The notes: generated from the letters alone by a model not told the origin. 64,000 nt of DNA from Monodelphis domestica (GCF_027887165.1 NC_077232.1:81761399-81825398), one strand, 5' to 3'. Shown: positions 23,021-34,589, counted from the first letter of the stretch. Made by a program: numbers and translations.

Positions 23021-23085
23021 AAACATTATTTTATATTATAAATATAAATATATATATAAATTTACATATATATGTATATATATAA
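23021..23085. repeat. (TA)n-rich tract
   Basis: TATAAATATA and ATATATGTATATATATA units; simple sequence. Confidence 0.85.
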
Positions 23086-23974
23086 CACTTAATAGAAGTA
23101 CAAACTACTATTGGTAAAGTACTTATTTCCACACAGGGAAGAAAGACTAAATAACAATATTCATGACCTTCAATAAGCTCAGGATTTAGAATTAGTTGGA
23201 TATAAAGGGGCTGAATTTGCTCAGGATACCAGGTTTTCTTTGGATATTCAAGGAGAGAAGTGTATTGATTGTATTGATTCAAATCTTTTGGGAATGCAGG
23301 AAGAGGAAGAGCTCATGGAAGCAGATGTGGGTGTTTTGGCACTCTGGGTACCAATCTTATTGTGGGAGGTACTTTATTAGTTCCTTAGTCTATCTAGTAG
23401 ACTTTTTCTGGCCATCATCTTCAAGGGTGGCCTGTCCCTTTGATTTCTCCCCAGGATTGAATCTTTGCTCCCCAGTTCCTTAGCTTACCTCCCCCTATAT
23501 AGCTTATTCTGTTGTTGGGGAGGGCGCAGTTCATTCAGGTTGAGGTAGCCATGAGGGTATCCATTGGCCAGCAAGCCTAAGCTTTTCAAAATCTGATTGA
23601 ACTCTGCTAAGCAACTAGAACTTCCAAACTGGAATTCTACAAACCAGCATTCTTGGGTGTGAAGCTTCTCTAAGTAGTATGCAATATCAAGGTTTTTGTT
23701 TGATGGACATTTTCACAGTTCAGAATACAGAACTTCTGATATATGAGTTTAAAGTAAAAATTTTCAGTCCTGCTATACAAATGCTATATTAATCACCTGG
23801 GTAATTTCAGACAATTCCAGTTCTCATCACCTCTCTTTTCAATAACCTAAAGTCAGATTATTGAATATATACATATAAAAGTATATGGTGACTTAATTTG
23901 AATGGATGGTTTTATCTGCCTCTTTCACAACAGTTGTTGAGGCCAAGCTGCAGTTATTTTCATGGTAGTTTTTA

Positions 23975-24560
23975 AAAAAAAATCTTTATTTTATTCCAAC
24001 AACAAATTTATGTATAAGTTTTCCAAAGTTATATGATTTGTGTTGTCTTCCTCCCCTCTTCCTACTCCTCCTGGAGTTGACAAGCAATTCCACTGGGTTA
24101 TACATGTATTATCACTCAAAACGTATTTCCATGTTAATAATTTTTGTAAGAGAGTATTCTCATAAAACCAAAACCCCAAATAAACAAGTGATAAATCATG
24201 TTTTTATCTGCATTTCTTCTCCAACAGTTCTTTCTCTGGAAGTGGATAGCATTCTTTTTAAGTCCCTCAGAATTATCCTGGATCATCATATTGCTGCTAG
24301 TAGAAAAGTCTATTACATTTGTTCATTCCACAATGTTACAGTCTCTGTGTACCATCTTCTCCTGGTTCTGCTTATTTCACTCTGCATCAGTCCATGAAGG
24401 TCTTTGCAGCTCTTTCTGAAATCCTACATCACCATCATATACCACAGTTTGTTCAGCCACTCTCCAACTAAAGGATATCCCTTTAGTTTCCAATTCTTTG
24501 CAATGTGGTCTTTTTAGAAACACTAGATAAACAAATGCTCCATGGAATGAAGTTTCTTGC
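23975..24560 (-). mobile_element. L1 3' end fragment, antisense
   Basis: The complement of the L1 tail: 'TTCTCCTGGTTCTGCTTATT', 'TCACTCTGCATCAGTCCATG' and 'CAGCCACTCTCCAACTAAAG'. The low-coordinate end begins with a T-rich poly(A) complement near 23975. Confidence 0.85.
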
Positions 24561-24672
24561 TGTCTTGGGATGCATGCTAAAGTAAGCTCCACCATCTTCT
24601 GTATTTTCCTCTCTTAAGAGAAGATACAAGCCATCCTTCTTTACACCTAATTTCATTCAATTCTTTAAAACT

Positions 24673-24836
24673 CTTACCTTCTGTTTTAGTATCAATTCCA
24701 AGACAGAAGAGCAATTGGGATTAAGTGTCTTGCCCAGGGTCACCCAGCTACAAAATGTTTAAGGACACATTTGAACCCAGGTTATTCTAAATCCAGACCT
24801 GGTGTCCTATCTACTATACTACCTATATGCCTCCTG
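24673..24836 (-). mobile_element. tRNA-derived SINE, antisense
   Basis: 'CTTACCTTCTGTTTTAGTAT', 'CTTGCCCAGGGTCACCCAGC' and 'ACATTTGAACCCAGG' are the complement of the SINE. Confidence 0.85.
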
Positions 24837-25023
24837 AGAATTTTAATGTTAATATGGTCTGATTCTTCCAATACTATGACAATTCATGGGTCATTGGACT
24901 CAAACCTATGATGAAATTAAAGTTTACAAATACTCCAAAAATTGTGTGAATTTTTTTTATCCTCGGCCCTCATTTTTTTTAACCACTCCACTGCCATTGC
25001 CTCTATTTCCTCTCTTCTCATTC

Positions 25024-25977
25024 TGTAACAAGGGAATCACTTTAAAAGACTGATATATATATTAATTTAAGGTCGCCAAGGAATCAGCTATGTAATTCCT
25101 AAATGAAAAACTCAAGTCAGCCATCAGCCTTTTTTGGAGTTTAATTACAATAGGAGTAAGAAAGGAATTAGAGATATAGAGAGAGAGAGAAAGGGGAGAG
25201 AAGGGAATAGGGCTTAAATACCCCTTCTGTTTAGGCTGGGCCAAAAGGCCCAAGCCCTTAGATAGCTGGGGCAAAGAAAAGAGATCAGTCCCTATTACTC
25301 ACGTGTCCAAAATGGAGAAACAGTCTCAGAGGCCCCCACCTTCAGCTTCCTTCAGAGCAAGCCTTCTCAGAGCCCAGGAACCACACCGACCAAAACCTCA
25401 ACCACCTCCAGTATCCAGACCCTCCTATCTTTAAGGAAACCATCCAAGTTGCCTCCCCTCAGTCCTCACATCTACCAATCACTCTTCATCAATTTCCCTG
25501 TCAATGGAGGCTCTCGCTTAACCCAGGACCGCCCAGAGGTTTCTGGCTTTTGCACATGTCTGTTGAAGGTCATATTTTTCAAATGATTAAATCTTTACTC
25601 CTTTGCTACAGCCCTTTCTAAATCCTGTTAACTTGAGTATGGTAGAGATTGGAATAATTAAATTTTGATGTAGGCTGCAGCCCTTACTCAATCCTATTAG
25701 GACTGAATAGGGTGGAGTATCTCCATTGTATCAATTCTAAAATCAATCAAGACTCAAAGAAATTCCTGTTCTATGCTTAAGCATAGGTCAAAGTCCTTTC
25801 CATTGTTCAGCAAAAGGTTTCTGTCCTAAAGTAATCTTAAGAAGGGAAGAGAAGGAACCTCCCATGCCAATGGGGTTCACATTCCAATACACTATCAGTA
25901 AGAAATTTTCCAAGTATGAAATATCCCAATGGTGAAATTTCCAACATTTATAAGTCTAAGGAATTTTGAGGTTTACA
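25024..25977 (-). mobile_element. Solo LTR, class I ERV family 1 (TSD ATTC)
   Basis: 954 bp, TGTAACAAGG..GGTTTACA, flanked by ATTC at 25020-25023 and 25978-25981. It is closely similar, in reverse, to 29,493-30,427. On the minus strand GGGGTATTTAAGCCC near 25220 is a likely TATA region, followed by a TC-rich stretch and TTAATTACA-type sequence. No internal sequence remains. Confidence 0.92.
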
Positions 25978-26082
25978 ATTCCCTTATTAACCTTTTGCAA
26001 TCAAACTTCTGACCTTACCATTTAACTGAAACTGTTCTTTCTAAAATCAATAATTTTTTATTTAGAAATTGAAAAGGAGATG

Positions 26083-28790
26083 GAGCCAAGATGGCAGAGT
26101 AGAGGCAGCAAAATTTCAGACTTCTGAAAACCCTTCCTTACCAATTACAAACTAAATACTCCTAGGGGACTGAAAATCGAACCTAACAACAAGAAAGAGC
26201 CAAGGAACTCTCCTGCTGGACTCAACTTAAAAGGTATAACTCCCCAAAGCCAGAATTCGAGAACACTCCAGTTTAAGGGGAAGGAAGAAGGAAGGTCCCG
26301 GGATCCCTCCCCCATATAGAGCGCTAAGCCTCCTGCGGCAGCTGGAACCTCTGGGCGGGCAACAGTGCTGGTCTGGAGTGAGTACCTTGAGAGCAAAGCT
26401 GTGCCAGGCCCAGAGCATCCAAAACAGGAAGTGGGGAAGCAGTTAGAGAAGGATCCCGAGCACAGAGTGGCCAGCCTAGTTTTAGCAGTGGAGATACTCC
26501 ATATTGCTCACCCCCTTCCTGAGGTTTTGGCCTTAGGGAACATCCAGCAACCCAGCTGGACTTAATCCCATCAAAGCCTACAGAGGGCAGGGAAACTCAA
26601 ACTCCAACACCCCTCCCACACAGACTGCACTGAGAGATTTACTGAAAAAGCTACAAGGGTGAAGGCAGAAAGAAAAGAAGAAAAATAAGTTGAAGGTATT
26701 AAAATAGGCAATGAGGAGACCAAACTATCACTCTTTGCAGATGATACAATGGTCTACTTAAAGAATCCTAGAGAATCAACCAAAAATCTAGTGGAAATAA
26801 TCAACAATTTTAGCAAAGTTTCAGGATACAAAATAAACCCACAAAAGTCATCAGCATTTCTATATATCTCTAACACATCTCAGCAGCAAGAATTAGAAAG
26901 AGAAATTCCATTTAAAATCATCCTAGACAATATAAAATACTTGGGAATCTATCTGCTGAATCAAACACAGGAAATATATGAACCAACATAACTACAAAAC
27001 ACTCTCCATACAATTAAAACTAGATCTAAACAATTGGAAAAACATTAACTGCTCATGGGTAGGATGAGCTAACAATAAAAATGACAATCCTACCCAAATT
27101 AATTCACTTATTTAGTGCCATACCCATTGAACTTTTTTTTAAACCAAAAACCTTTTTTACTGAATCAGAAAAAAACATAAAGTTCATTTGGAAGAACAAA
27201 AGATAAATGAAATCCAGGGAAATCATGAAAAAAAAATTGTGAAGGAAGGTGGCCTTGCAGTCCCAGATCTCAAACTGTACTATAAAGCATTGATCATCAA
27301 AACAATTTGGTACTGGCTAAGAGACAGAAAGGAGGATTAGTCAAATAGACTTGGGGTAAGTGACCTCAGCAGGACAGTCTATGATAAGCTCAAAGATCCC
27401 AGCTTTGGGGACCAAAACCCACTATTTGATAAGAACTTCTGGGAAAATTGGAAGACAGTATAGGAGAGATTAAATTTGGATCAACATCTCACACCCTACA
27501 CCAAGATAAACTCAGAATGGGTGAATGACTTGAATTTAAAGAAGGAAACTATAAACAAATTAGGTGAACACAGAATAGTATACATGTCAGATATTTGGGA
27601 AAGGAAAGACTTTAAAACCAAGCAAGAACTAGAAAAATTTACAAAATGTAAAGTCAATAATTTTGATTACATCAAATTAAAAAGTTTTTGTACAAACAAA
27701 ACCAATGCAACCAAAATTAGAAGAGAAGCAACAAATTGGGAAACAATCTTCATAACAAAAACCTCTGACAAAGGTCTAATTACTCAAATTTATAAAGAAC
27801 TGAACCAATTGTACAAAAAATCAAGCCATTCTCCAATTGATAAATGGGCTAGGGATATGAATAGGCAATTTTCAGTTAAAGAAATCAAAACTATTAATAA
27901 GCACATGAAAAAGTGTTCTAAATCTCTTATAATCAGAGAGATGCAAATCAAAACAACACTAAGGTACCACCTCACACCTAGCAGATTGGCTTAACATGAC
28001 AGCAATGGAAAGTAATGAATGCTGGAGGGGATGTGGCAAAGTAGGGACATTGATTCATTGCTGGTGGAGTTGTGAATTGATCCAACCATTCTGGAGGGCA
28101 ATTTGGAACTATGCCCAAAGGGCAATAAAAGACTGTTTGCCCTTTGATCCAGCCATAGCATGCTGGGTTTGTACCCCAAAGGGATAATAAGGAAAAAGAC
28201 TTGTACAAGAATATTCATAGCTGCACTGTTTGTGGCTCTTTGTGGCAAAAAATTGGAAAATGAGGGGATATCCTTCAATTGGGGAAGGGCTGAACAATTG
28301 TGATATATGTTGGTGATGGAATACTATTGTGCTCAAAGGAATAATAAAGTGGAGGAATTCCATGTGATCTGGAACAACCTCCAGGAATTGATGCAGAGTG
28401 AAAGGAGCAGAACCAGGAGAACATTGTACACAGAGACTGATACACTGTGGTACAATCAAATGTAATGGACTTCTCCATTAGTGGCAGTTCATTGATCCTG
28501 AACAACTTGGAGAAATCTAAGAGAAAAACCACTATCCACATTCAGAGGAAACACTATGGGAGTAAAAACACCAAAGAAAAATAACTGCTTGAATACATGG
28601 GTCGAAGGAATATGGTTGGGGATGTAGACTCTAAATGAACATCCTTGTGTAAACAACAACATGGAAATAGGTTCTGATCAAGCACACAAGTAATACCCAA
28701 TGAAATTGTGCGTCGGCTGCGGGAAGGGTGGGTGGAGGGGAGGGAGGGAAATAAAGTGAGTATTATAACCAAAAAAATAAAATAAAATCA
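26083..28790 (+). mobile_element. Internally deleted L1 (5' UTR joined to the reverse-transcriptase end)
   Basis: The L1 head (GGAGATGGAGCCAAGATGGC..) runs 26083 to about 26678, matching 4648-5250 of the other L1. It then jumps to ORF2 coding for the middle of the reverse transcriptase, and continues through the C-terminus and 3' UTR to an A-rich end near 28790. ORF1, the endonuclease and the front of the reverse transcriptase are missing. The join falls in an A/G-rich stretch present on both sides (GAAAGAAAAG then AAGAAAAAT), so template switching, a splice-like event or deletion are all possible. I could not find a clean target duplication. Confidence 0.88.
26690..28250 (+). pseudogene. L1 ORF2 C-terminal half, disrupted
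   Basis: 26690-26990 encodes the reverse-transcriptase palm: '[20 protein letters not shown]', with the two catalytic Asp of the FADD motif, then '[14 protein letters not shown]' and 'EIPFKIILDNIKYLGIYL'. 27476-27994 is open and gives the L1 C-terminal domain ('WVNDLNLKKETINKLGEH', 'SSHSPIDKWARDMNRQFSVK', 'SLIIREMQIKTTLRYHLTP'). The region after it includes the Cys-rich 'ECWRGCGKVGTLIHCWW' zinc-knuckle-like end. Stops and shifts between 26990 and 27470 break it. Confidence 0.88.
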
Positions 28791-28825
28791 AAGGAAAAAA
28801 ATTTTTAAAAAGAAAGCATTATAAG

Positions 28826-29395
28826 ATGTAAAATGTGTAATTTTTATTATATTAAATTAAGGCATTTTTGTACAAACAAAGCCAATGCAATCAAGGAAAA
28901 CAGAAAGATAGGGAAACATTTTGTAGCATCTTTCTCTGAAAAAGGCCTCATTTCTCAAATATATAGACAAGTTAAATTTATAAAAATACAAGCCATTCCC
29001 CAATTTATAAATGATAAGGAAATGAAATCAGAGCTAATTATAGTTATATTTTTAAAAAGTACTCCAAATCAGTCTTGAGAAGGGAAAAGAAAATTAAAAC
29101 AATTCTGGGGTACTACCTCCTACCTATTAGATTGGCTAATAACAGAAAATGAAAATGATAAATGGTGGAGAGGGTGGTGGAAAATTGGGACACTAATGCA
29201 CTGTTGGTGACATTGTAAATGGTTCCAACACTTCTGGAGAGCAATTTGGAACTATGGCCAAAGGTTTTTAAAATGGTGCATACCCTTTGATTAAGCAATA
29301 CTATTAGGTCTGTATCCTAAAGAGATCTTTTTAAAAAGGGAAAAGGACTTACTTGTACAAAAATATTTATAGAGGCTCTTTTTAGTGGCAAAGCA
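28826..29395 (+). mobile_element. Older L1 ORF2 3' fragment
   Basis: It parallels 27,650-28,250 of the previous L1 with clear divergence: '..HFCTNKANAIKENRKI', 'SFSEKGLISQIYRQVKF' and a decayed Cys-rich end. Stops throughout. It is older than the copy to its left. Confidence 0.85.
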
Positions 29396-29478
29396 CAATT
29401 GTCTAGGTCTAACCCTTATCACTCTTCTGCCTTGAAACCAATACTTGTGTGAATTAAGACAGAAGGTAAGGGGGTTTG
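29395..29478 (+). mobile_element. SINE 3' fragment
   Basis: 'TTATCACTCTTCTGCCTTGA', 'AACCAATACTTGTG' and 'AAGACAGAAGGTAAGGGG' form the 3' third of the tRNA-derived SINE. Confidence 0.75.
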
Positions 29479-29492
29479 TTGTTGCTGTTGTT

Positions 29493-30427
29493 TGTAAACC
29501 TTAAAATTTCTTAGACTTATAAATGTTGGAAATTTCACCATTGGGAAATTTCATACTTGGAAAATTTCTTACTGATAGTGTATTGGAATGTGAACCCCAT
29601 TGGCATGGGAGGTTCCTCCTCCTCCCTTCTTAAGATTACTTTAGGACAGAAACCTTTTGCTGAACAATGGAAAGGGCTTTGACTTATGCTTAAGCACAGA
29701 ACAGGAATTTCTTTGAGTCATGATTGATTTTAGAATTGATACAATAGATACTTGGAATGACAGAATCAGGTCTTGGAAAATACAATTTCCACCCCACTCA
29801 GTCCTAACAGGATTTAGGAAGGGCTGCAGCATAGATCAAAATTTAATTATTTGAGAATATGACCTTCAACAGATATGTGCAAAGGGGCAGACCTCTGGGT
29901 GGTCCTGGGTTAAGCTAGAGCCACCATTGGCACAGGGAAAATGATGGACAGTGATTGGTAGATGTGAGAACTGAGGGGAGGAAACTTGGATGGTTTCCTT
30001 AAAGAGAGAGGGGTCTGAGGACTGGGGTGGTTGGAGTTTTTTTTGGCTCTGAGTGGTTGGAGAGGTGCTCTGAGAAGCTTGCTCTGAAGGAAGCTGCAGG
30101 TGGGGGCCTCTGAGACTGTTTCTCCATTTTGGTCACGTGAGTAATAGGGATTGATCTCCTTTCTTTGCCCCAGCTATCTAAGGGCTTGGGCCTTTTGGCC
30201 CAGCCTAAACAGAAGGGGTATTTAAGCCCTATTCCCTTCTCTCCCCTTTCTCTCTCCCTCTCTCTCTCTCTCTCTATCTCTAATTCCTTTCTTCCTCCTG
30301 TCTGTAATTAAACTCTATAAAAGGTTGATGGCTGACTTGAGTTTTCATTTAGGAATTACATAGCTGAATTCCTTGGCGACCTTAAATTAATATATATCAG
30401 TCTTTTAAAAGTGATTTCCTTGTCACA
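29493..30427 (+). mobile_element. Solo LTR, class I ERV family 1 (TSD TGTT)
   Basis: 935 bp from TGTAAACCTT to TTGTCACA, flanked by TGTT at 29489-29492 and 30428-30431. TATTTAAG at 30219-30226, a CT-rich tract after it, and AATTAAAC near 30306 give the U3-R-U5 order and a rightward orientation. It is the mirror image of 25,024-25,977 and very similar to it. Confidence 0.92.
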
Positions 30428-30744
30428 TGTTGTTTTTTAAGCATTTCCTAATGAATAGTTGTCATTTTTTTATTTGAAATTTTAGAAAAACTGATTCCTC
30501 CCTTCATTTTCTGGATCTTTGTACCCTTTACCATGCCAAAGAGACTTAATCTGTATATTTTGTAAATGTATCATACAGTAGTGTGCACATGGATAGCTAT
30601 GGTGTCTGTACAGTTTTGGCCTGCCAAGTTTGGATATGTCAAATGTGTTTCATTTAAACTTGTGAGTAGTTGGGCTAATGTATTCTACTTGCAAAAGAAT
30701 ACCACATGAGTCTTAATAAATGCTTTTAAATGATGAAAAAGAAA
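30428..30744 (+). other. Possible retrocopied mRNA 3' end
   Basis: This 300-bp block reads like a 3' UTR. It has mixed composition, TTAATAAATGC with AATAAA at 30715-30720, then an A-rich end. I cannot identify a parent gene and it has no coding frame, so it may also be ordinary intergenic DNA. Confidence 0.25.
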
Positions 30745-31520
30745 ATAAAGTGGAAAAGCATTAGAAATTGAGAGAATGTCTATCAGTTGGGGAATGTCTG
30801 AACAAATTGTGGTATATGATTGTAAACGAGTTAATACTGTGCTGTAAAAAATGATGGGGGTGATTTCAGAAAAATCAAGAAATATTTACATGAAATGATG
30901 AAAAAGGAAGTGAACAGAACCAAGAGAACATTGTACATAGTTAACAACAGTATTGTATGATGAACAACTATGAATGACTTAGCTGTTCTCAGCAACTCAG
31001 TGATCCAAGTCAATACTCAAGGACTCATGACAAAAAATGTCATCTGCCTTTAGAGAAAAATACAATGGACAGGGCAGTTAGATGGTTCAGTGGATTGTGA
31101 TACCAGAGATGGGTGGTCCTGGATGCAAATTTGGCCTGAGACACATCCCAGCTGTATGACCCTGGGTAAGTCACTTAACCCCCATTGCCTAAGCCTTATC
31201 AGTCTTCTTCCTTGGAACCAACACAGAGTATTGATTCTAAGTGGGAAGAAAGGGTATTTTTTTTAAAGAACTGATAATGCTGAAATACCCTGTTTTTCAC
31301 TTTACTTCTTCATTTTTTTATTGTTGTTTTGTTTTTGTTCAGTTTCTCTTCTACAAAATGTCTCATAGAAAAAACATTTTACATTATTGCACAGATAAAT
31401 TATTTATCAGATTGCTTACTGTCTCATAGAGGTAAAAGAAGAAGAGAATTTCTTAAATGTTAAAAATTGCTTTCACATTGTAATTGGGGAAAAATAAAAT
31501 ATATTTTTTTAACTAAAAAA
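30745..31520 (+). mobile_element. L1 3' end fragment split by a SINE
   Basis: 30745-31069 ('GTCTATCAGTTGGGGAATGT', 'TGAACAAATTGTGGTATATG', 'AAGTGAACAGAACCAAGAGA') and 31265-31520 ('AACTGATAATGCTGAAATAC', then T-rich and A-rich 3' UTR) are one L1 tail interrupted by the SINE at 31,070-31,264. Confidence 0.8.
31070..31264 (+). mobile_element. tRNA-derived SINE inside the L1 tail
   Basis: 'GGGCAGTTAGATGGTTCAGT', 'GTATGACCCTGGGTAAGTCA' and 'CTTAACCCCCATTGCCTAAG' to 'TAAGTGGGAAGAAAGGG' and a T-run. Confidence 0.9.
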
Positions 31521-32000
31521 GAAAGGACTAAAAAAAGGAAATGTTTATTATCATAAAGTCTGGTAATTCCCCCCCCCCCCCCATTCTTATCCTTTTGGAT
31601 CTCCTGAATATTCTATTCTATTGAGTTTTGTGACTCTGCTCTCTTCTAGCTCTTCCCTTACTTGACTGGCTGTTCCTACTCAATCAATGTCTTTTGCTGG
31701 ATTTACATCCACATTATGACTCAGCTCCTAAATAAGAGGATACCCCCTCAGGCTATGTCCTGAGCCCTCTTCTTTCTTATACTCTCTCCCTCTGTGATCT
31801 CCTCTGCTCATATGGGGTTAATTATCATCTTTATGATGATGACTCCTAAATAGATGTTTCTATCCCTAATCTCTCTCTTAAACTCTAATTCCATATCACC
31901 AATTTCCTATGAGATATATTGAATTGTATATCCAGGTCAGAATTTATTACCTTTCTCCCAAATCCTCCCTTCTTTCAAACTTCCCTCTTTCTGTCTAGGA

Positions 32001-32927
32001 CAGTGATGGGCAACCTTTTGAGCTTGGTGTATCAAAATTTGCCAAAAAACCAAGCATAAATTGGGTGGTGTATCACTTTAAGAAAAAAAACATAATTTCA
32101 TGATATTTATAGTTTAAATAACAAAAATGTATAATTGTAAGATATAACTGTATTTAATAAACCAAAAACTAATTATTTAACGTACCTACTTAGTGACTTC
32201 TTTGTTCATCTGTCAGTCAGTTTCTTTTATTAGTCTTGATATTATTTAACTTGTGTGGGGTGCCTTGAACTAAGATAAGTGAGGGGGAGGAGGAATTCTT
32301 TAACTAACCTGCCTATTAGTGTCTATTTTGTTGCTGAATTTCATTGGCTAAATCTTCACTTGAAGGTTGGTATTTTGTACACCTCAAGCCCAAGCAAGTA
32401 CTACTAACTTCTTCTTTCAATCTGTTAATTTTGTTGGTTTTGATATTATATAATGCTGAGAATAAGGCCTCACAAAAGTATGTAGAGGAAAAAATTGTGA
32501 GTAAAGCCATTGCTATATTTTTCAAGTTGCTAAAAGTGTCTGGTAATTGGTTTCAGTCACTCATCCATTGCACATGGGCTAGAGCCCCGTCCAGTCCTGT
32601 GCCAGCCCTGCCCCACCCTGACCATACCCTTCCCAGCCACCTGGCTCAGAGCCACTGCTGCTGCCTGCCAACTAGCCTACCTGAGTGTACTCCTTCCAGG
32701 AGTGCTCCTCCTCCCCAATCCTGAGGGAGCCCCATATGCCCAAGCCACCAGGCATGTGCTGCAGGCTGCTTGTCCCACCCCCCAAATCCCCACCCTCCCA
32801 ACTGGGCATGCAGCTCCTGGAGTGGCTCCGGGCCTCGAGGTGCGCTGAGCCCTCATGAGGCTGTATGTCATCAAAAATGGCTATGTGTGTCAGTGCTGAC
32901 ATACATTTCATAGGTTTTCCATCACAG
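32001..32927 (-). mobile_element. hAT DNA transposon copy (Charlie-like) with perfect 8-bp TSD
   Basis: The left end CAGTGATGGGCAACCTTTT and the complement of the right end, CTGTGATGGAAAACCTATG, form terminal inverted repeats. GTCTAGGA flanks it at 31993-32000 and 32928-32935, and an 8-bp duplication is diagnostic of hAT. At 927 bp it is too short for a full transposase gene, but it keeps a transposase C-terminus on the minus strand. 32,560-32,850 inside it is unusually GC-rich. The ends resemble OposCharlie-type elements of marsupials, as far as I recall. Confidence 0.88.
32316..32525 (-). pseudogene. hAT transposase C-terminal (dimerisation) remnant
   Basis: The minus-strand frame reads 'ALLTIFSSTYFCEALFSALY', then 'NIKTNKINRLKEEVSSTCLG' and 'TKYQPSSEDLANEIQQQ'. 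This matches the C-terminal hATC dimerisation region of Charlie-type transposases ('FGSTYxCExxFSxxxxIK..', then a run of Leu-rich sequence). The DDE catalytic core and BED finger are absent, so this is an internally deleted, non-autonomous element. Confidence 0.75.
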
Positions 32928-33261
32928 GTCTAGGACAATCCTTCCAGTCAAAGTTATATACTGGTTTATAGTTCGAGTTGCTAAAAAACATCTTCTGTTG
33001 TTGAGCAGAATTTTCTCCTTCGTTGCCCAATCCTAGAGACTCCAACCCCTTTTTCCTTAGGATGCTACAATACCTGTTACCTCCTCCTCTTCCCCAGCCC
33101 TATTTCTATCCCAAATCTGCCCACATGTATTTGTTTTCTCTCTCTCTTAAAGGAAATAAACAGAATTTCTGAGCACAAGGTGGCTCTCTGTCTTTTTAGA
33201 GCTAACAAATACGATGTCTGTGGCTCTGGAACAGGATAACTGTTCCTCTCTGGGGTTTTTT

Positions 33262-33608
33262 TTTTAGTTGAAATTTTTTATTTAATTAATTAATTTAGAA
33301 TATTTTTTCATGGATTTTAAGGGCTGACACTACCGTTACAATATTACTTATATATTCTTCAAGTGTTTCCTCACTCTAATGTATCATCTGTTGTTGTTCT
33401 TGGTCTTTTGTATTCAAATAGGACCAATGATGCCACACAATGTGGAAATGTTTTGCATATTACACATATAACTAAGATGGAATCATCTGCCATCACTGCA
33501 TTGGAGGAGGGAAGAGAGAGAAGGTGGGAGATAAGTTTGGTCATATAACTTAGGAAAACTTGTATGGAAATTTGTTATTACATGCAATTGGTAAAAAATA
33601 AAAATAAA
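33262..33608 (+). mobile_element. L1 3' UTR fragment(s) ending in an A-rich tail
   Basis: 33425-33608 ends 'GGAAACTTGTATGGAAATTT'-like L1 3' UTR ('AAAACTTGTATGGAAATTTG', 'TTATTACATGCAATTGGT') and AAAAATAAAAATAAA. The left part (33262-33320, T-rich) may be the complement of another L1 tail. The family 2 LTR sits within the A-rich tail. Confidence 0.7.
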
Positions 33609-34302
33609 TGAAGCTTCCTCGAACCCGTGAGAAGCCTCAAGATAGGAAGATAGAGGAAGGATAGAAGTTCTGGATGCCGTGAGGGGGGTGGGGGAGTCAA
33701 GTTAGAGATATGAGGTGGCAGGAATGAGTCAGAAATCCAGGCCTTATTAATTATCAAGGAGCCACAGCAGAAACTCTGATCAGTGGACTACTCAGAAGGC
33801 TTATACCCGTCCAGTGATCCAAATTTAATACCACACAGGTCGGAGACATGATAGAGAAAAGAAAGTGCCTGGCCGAAGGCCAGGTCCCAGGTGGGAGAGG
33901 TAGATAAGGAAAGGAATCAAAGATGGAGCTTGGCCAGCCAAGCTCCAGCAAGGACAGGCATCAGTGAGAGCTGAGATCCAAGTGAGGAAGAGAGAGACAG
34001 AGCTTGCTGTGCCCTGTATTTAATCTCTTTGATATGCAAATATACACAATACATAGGGATGATTATCATTGGTTAATGACAAGGTATAGGTGTGGTTTCT
34101 CTTAGCCAAGTGAGCACAAAGAAACCTGTTTTCCCGCCTAACCTGGGGGAAGCTGGGGTCAAGGGTCAGAGGCTTTCCTAGCCATGCGCAAGACTGAGCA
34201 TGTGCAAGACTGAGCATGCTCAAGACTGAGCATGCTCTCTTCTAAGCCAATCTGTATATACTAACTGTTTCCCTTGCCCATAGCTAGGAGTGGACTGCTA
34301 CA
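33609..34302 (-). mobile_element. Solo LTR, family 2 (TSD ATAAA)
   Basis: 694 bp, TGAAGCTTCC..GGACTGCTACA, flanked by ATAAA at 33604-33608 and 34303-34307. It is the reverse complement of the family seen at 14,499-15,073, including the 'AGTCCACTCCTAGC' end and the 'GCATGCTCAGTCTTG'-type tandem motif. Here that motif occurs about three times. Confidence 0.88.
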
Positions 34303-34589
34303 ATAAAAAAAAAAAAGAAATAGGGGAGAGGGGTGATTGGGCAATGTAGAAAACTTCTACCTAGAATAAGAATTATATTGTCGATCTATTGGAATGTACC
34401 AGGATGTAACTTTGGTAAGACAGAGGAAAAATATGGGTGTTGACCAGGGCACACTGACCTTTTTGGGTCAGAACATTGCATATGTCACCATTCTATAATC
34501 TTGATGTTCTAAAACAATTATAAACATCATAAAATCCATTATTAACTTTAACCTTAAACCTGTTAACACTTGACATTTCATAGTATGAA

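Larger units (their letters stand above)
31590..33060 (+). mobile_element. L2 LINE fragment interrupted by a hAT transposon
   Basis: 31590-31992 ('GGTTAATTATCATCTTTATG', 'ATGATGACTCCTAAATAGAT') and 32936-33060 ('CAATCCTTCCAGTCAAAGTT') follow the L2 3' region. A C13 run lies just before it at about 31569-31582. The hAT insertion splits it at GTCTAGGA. Confidence 0.6.
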
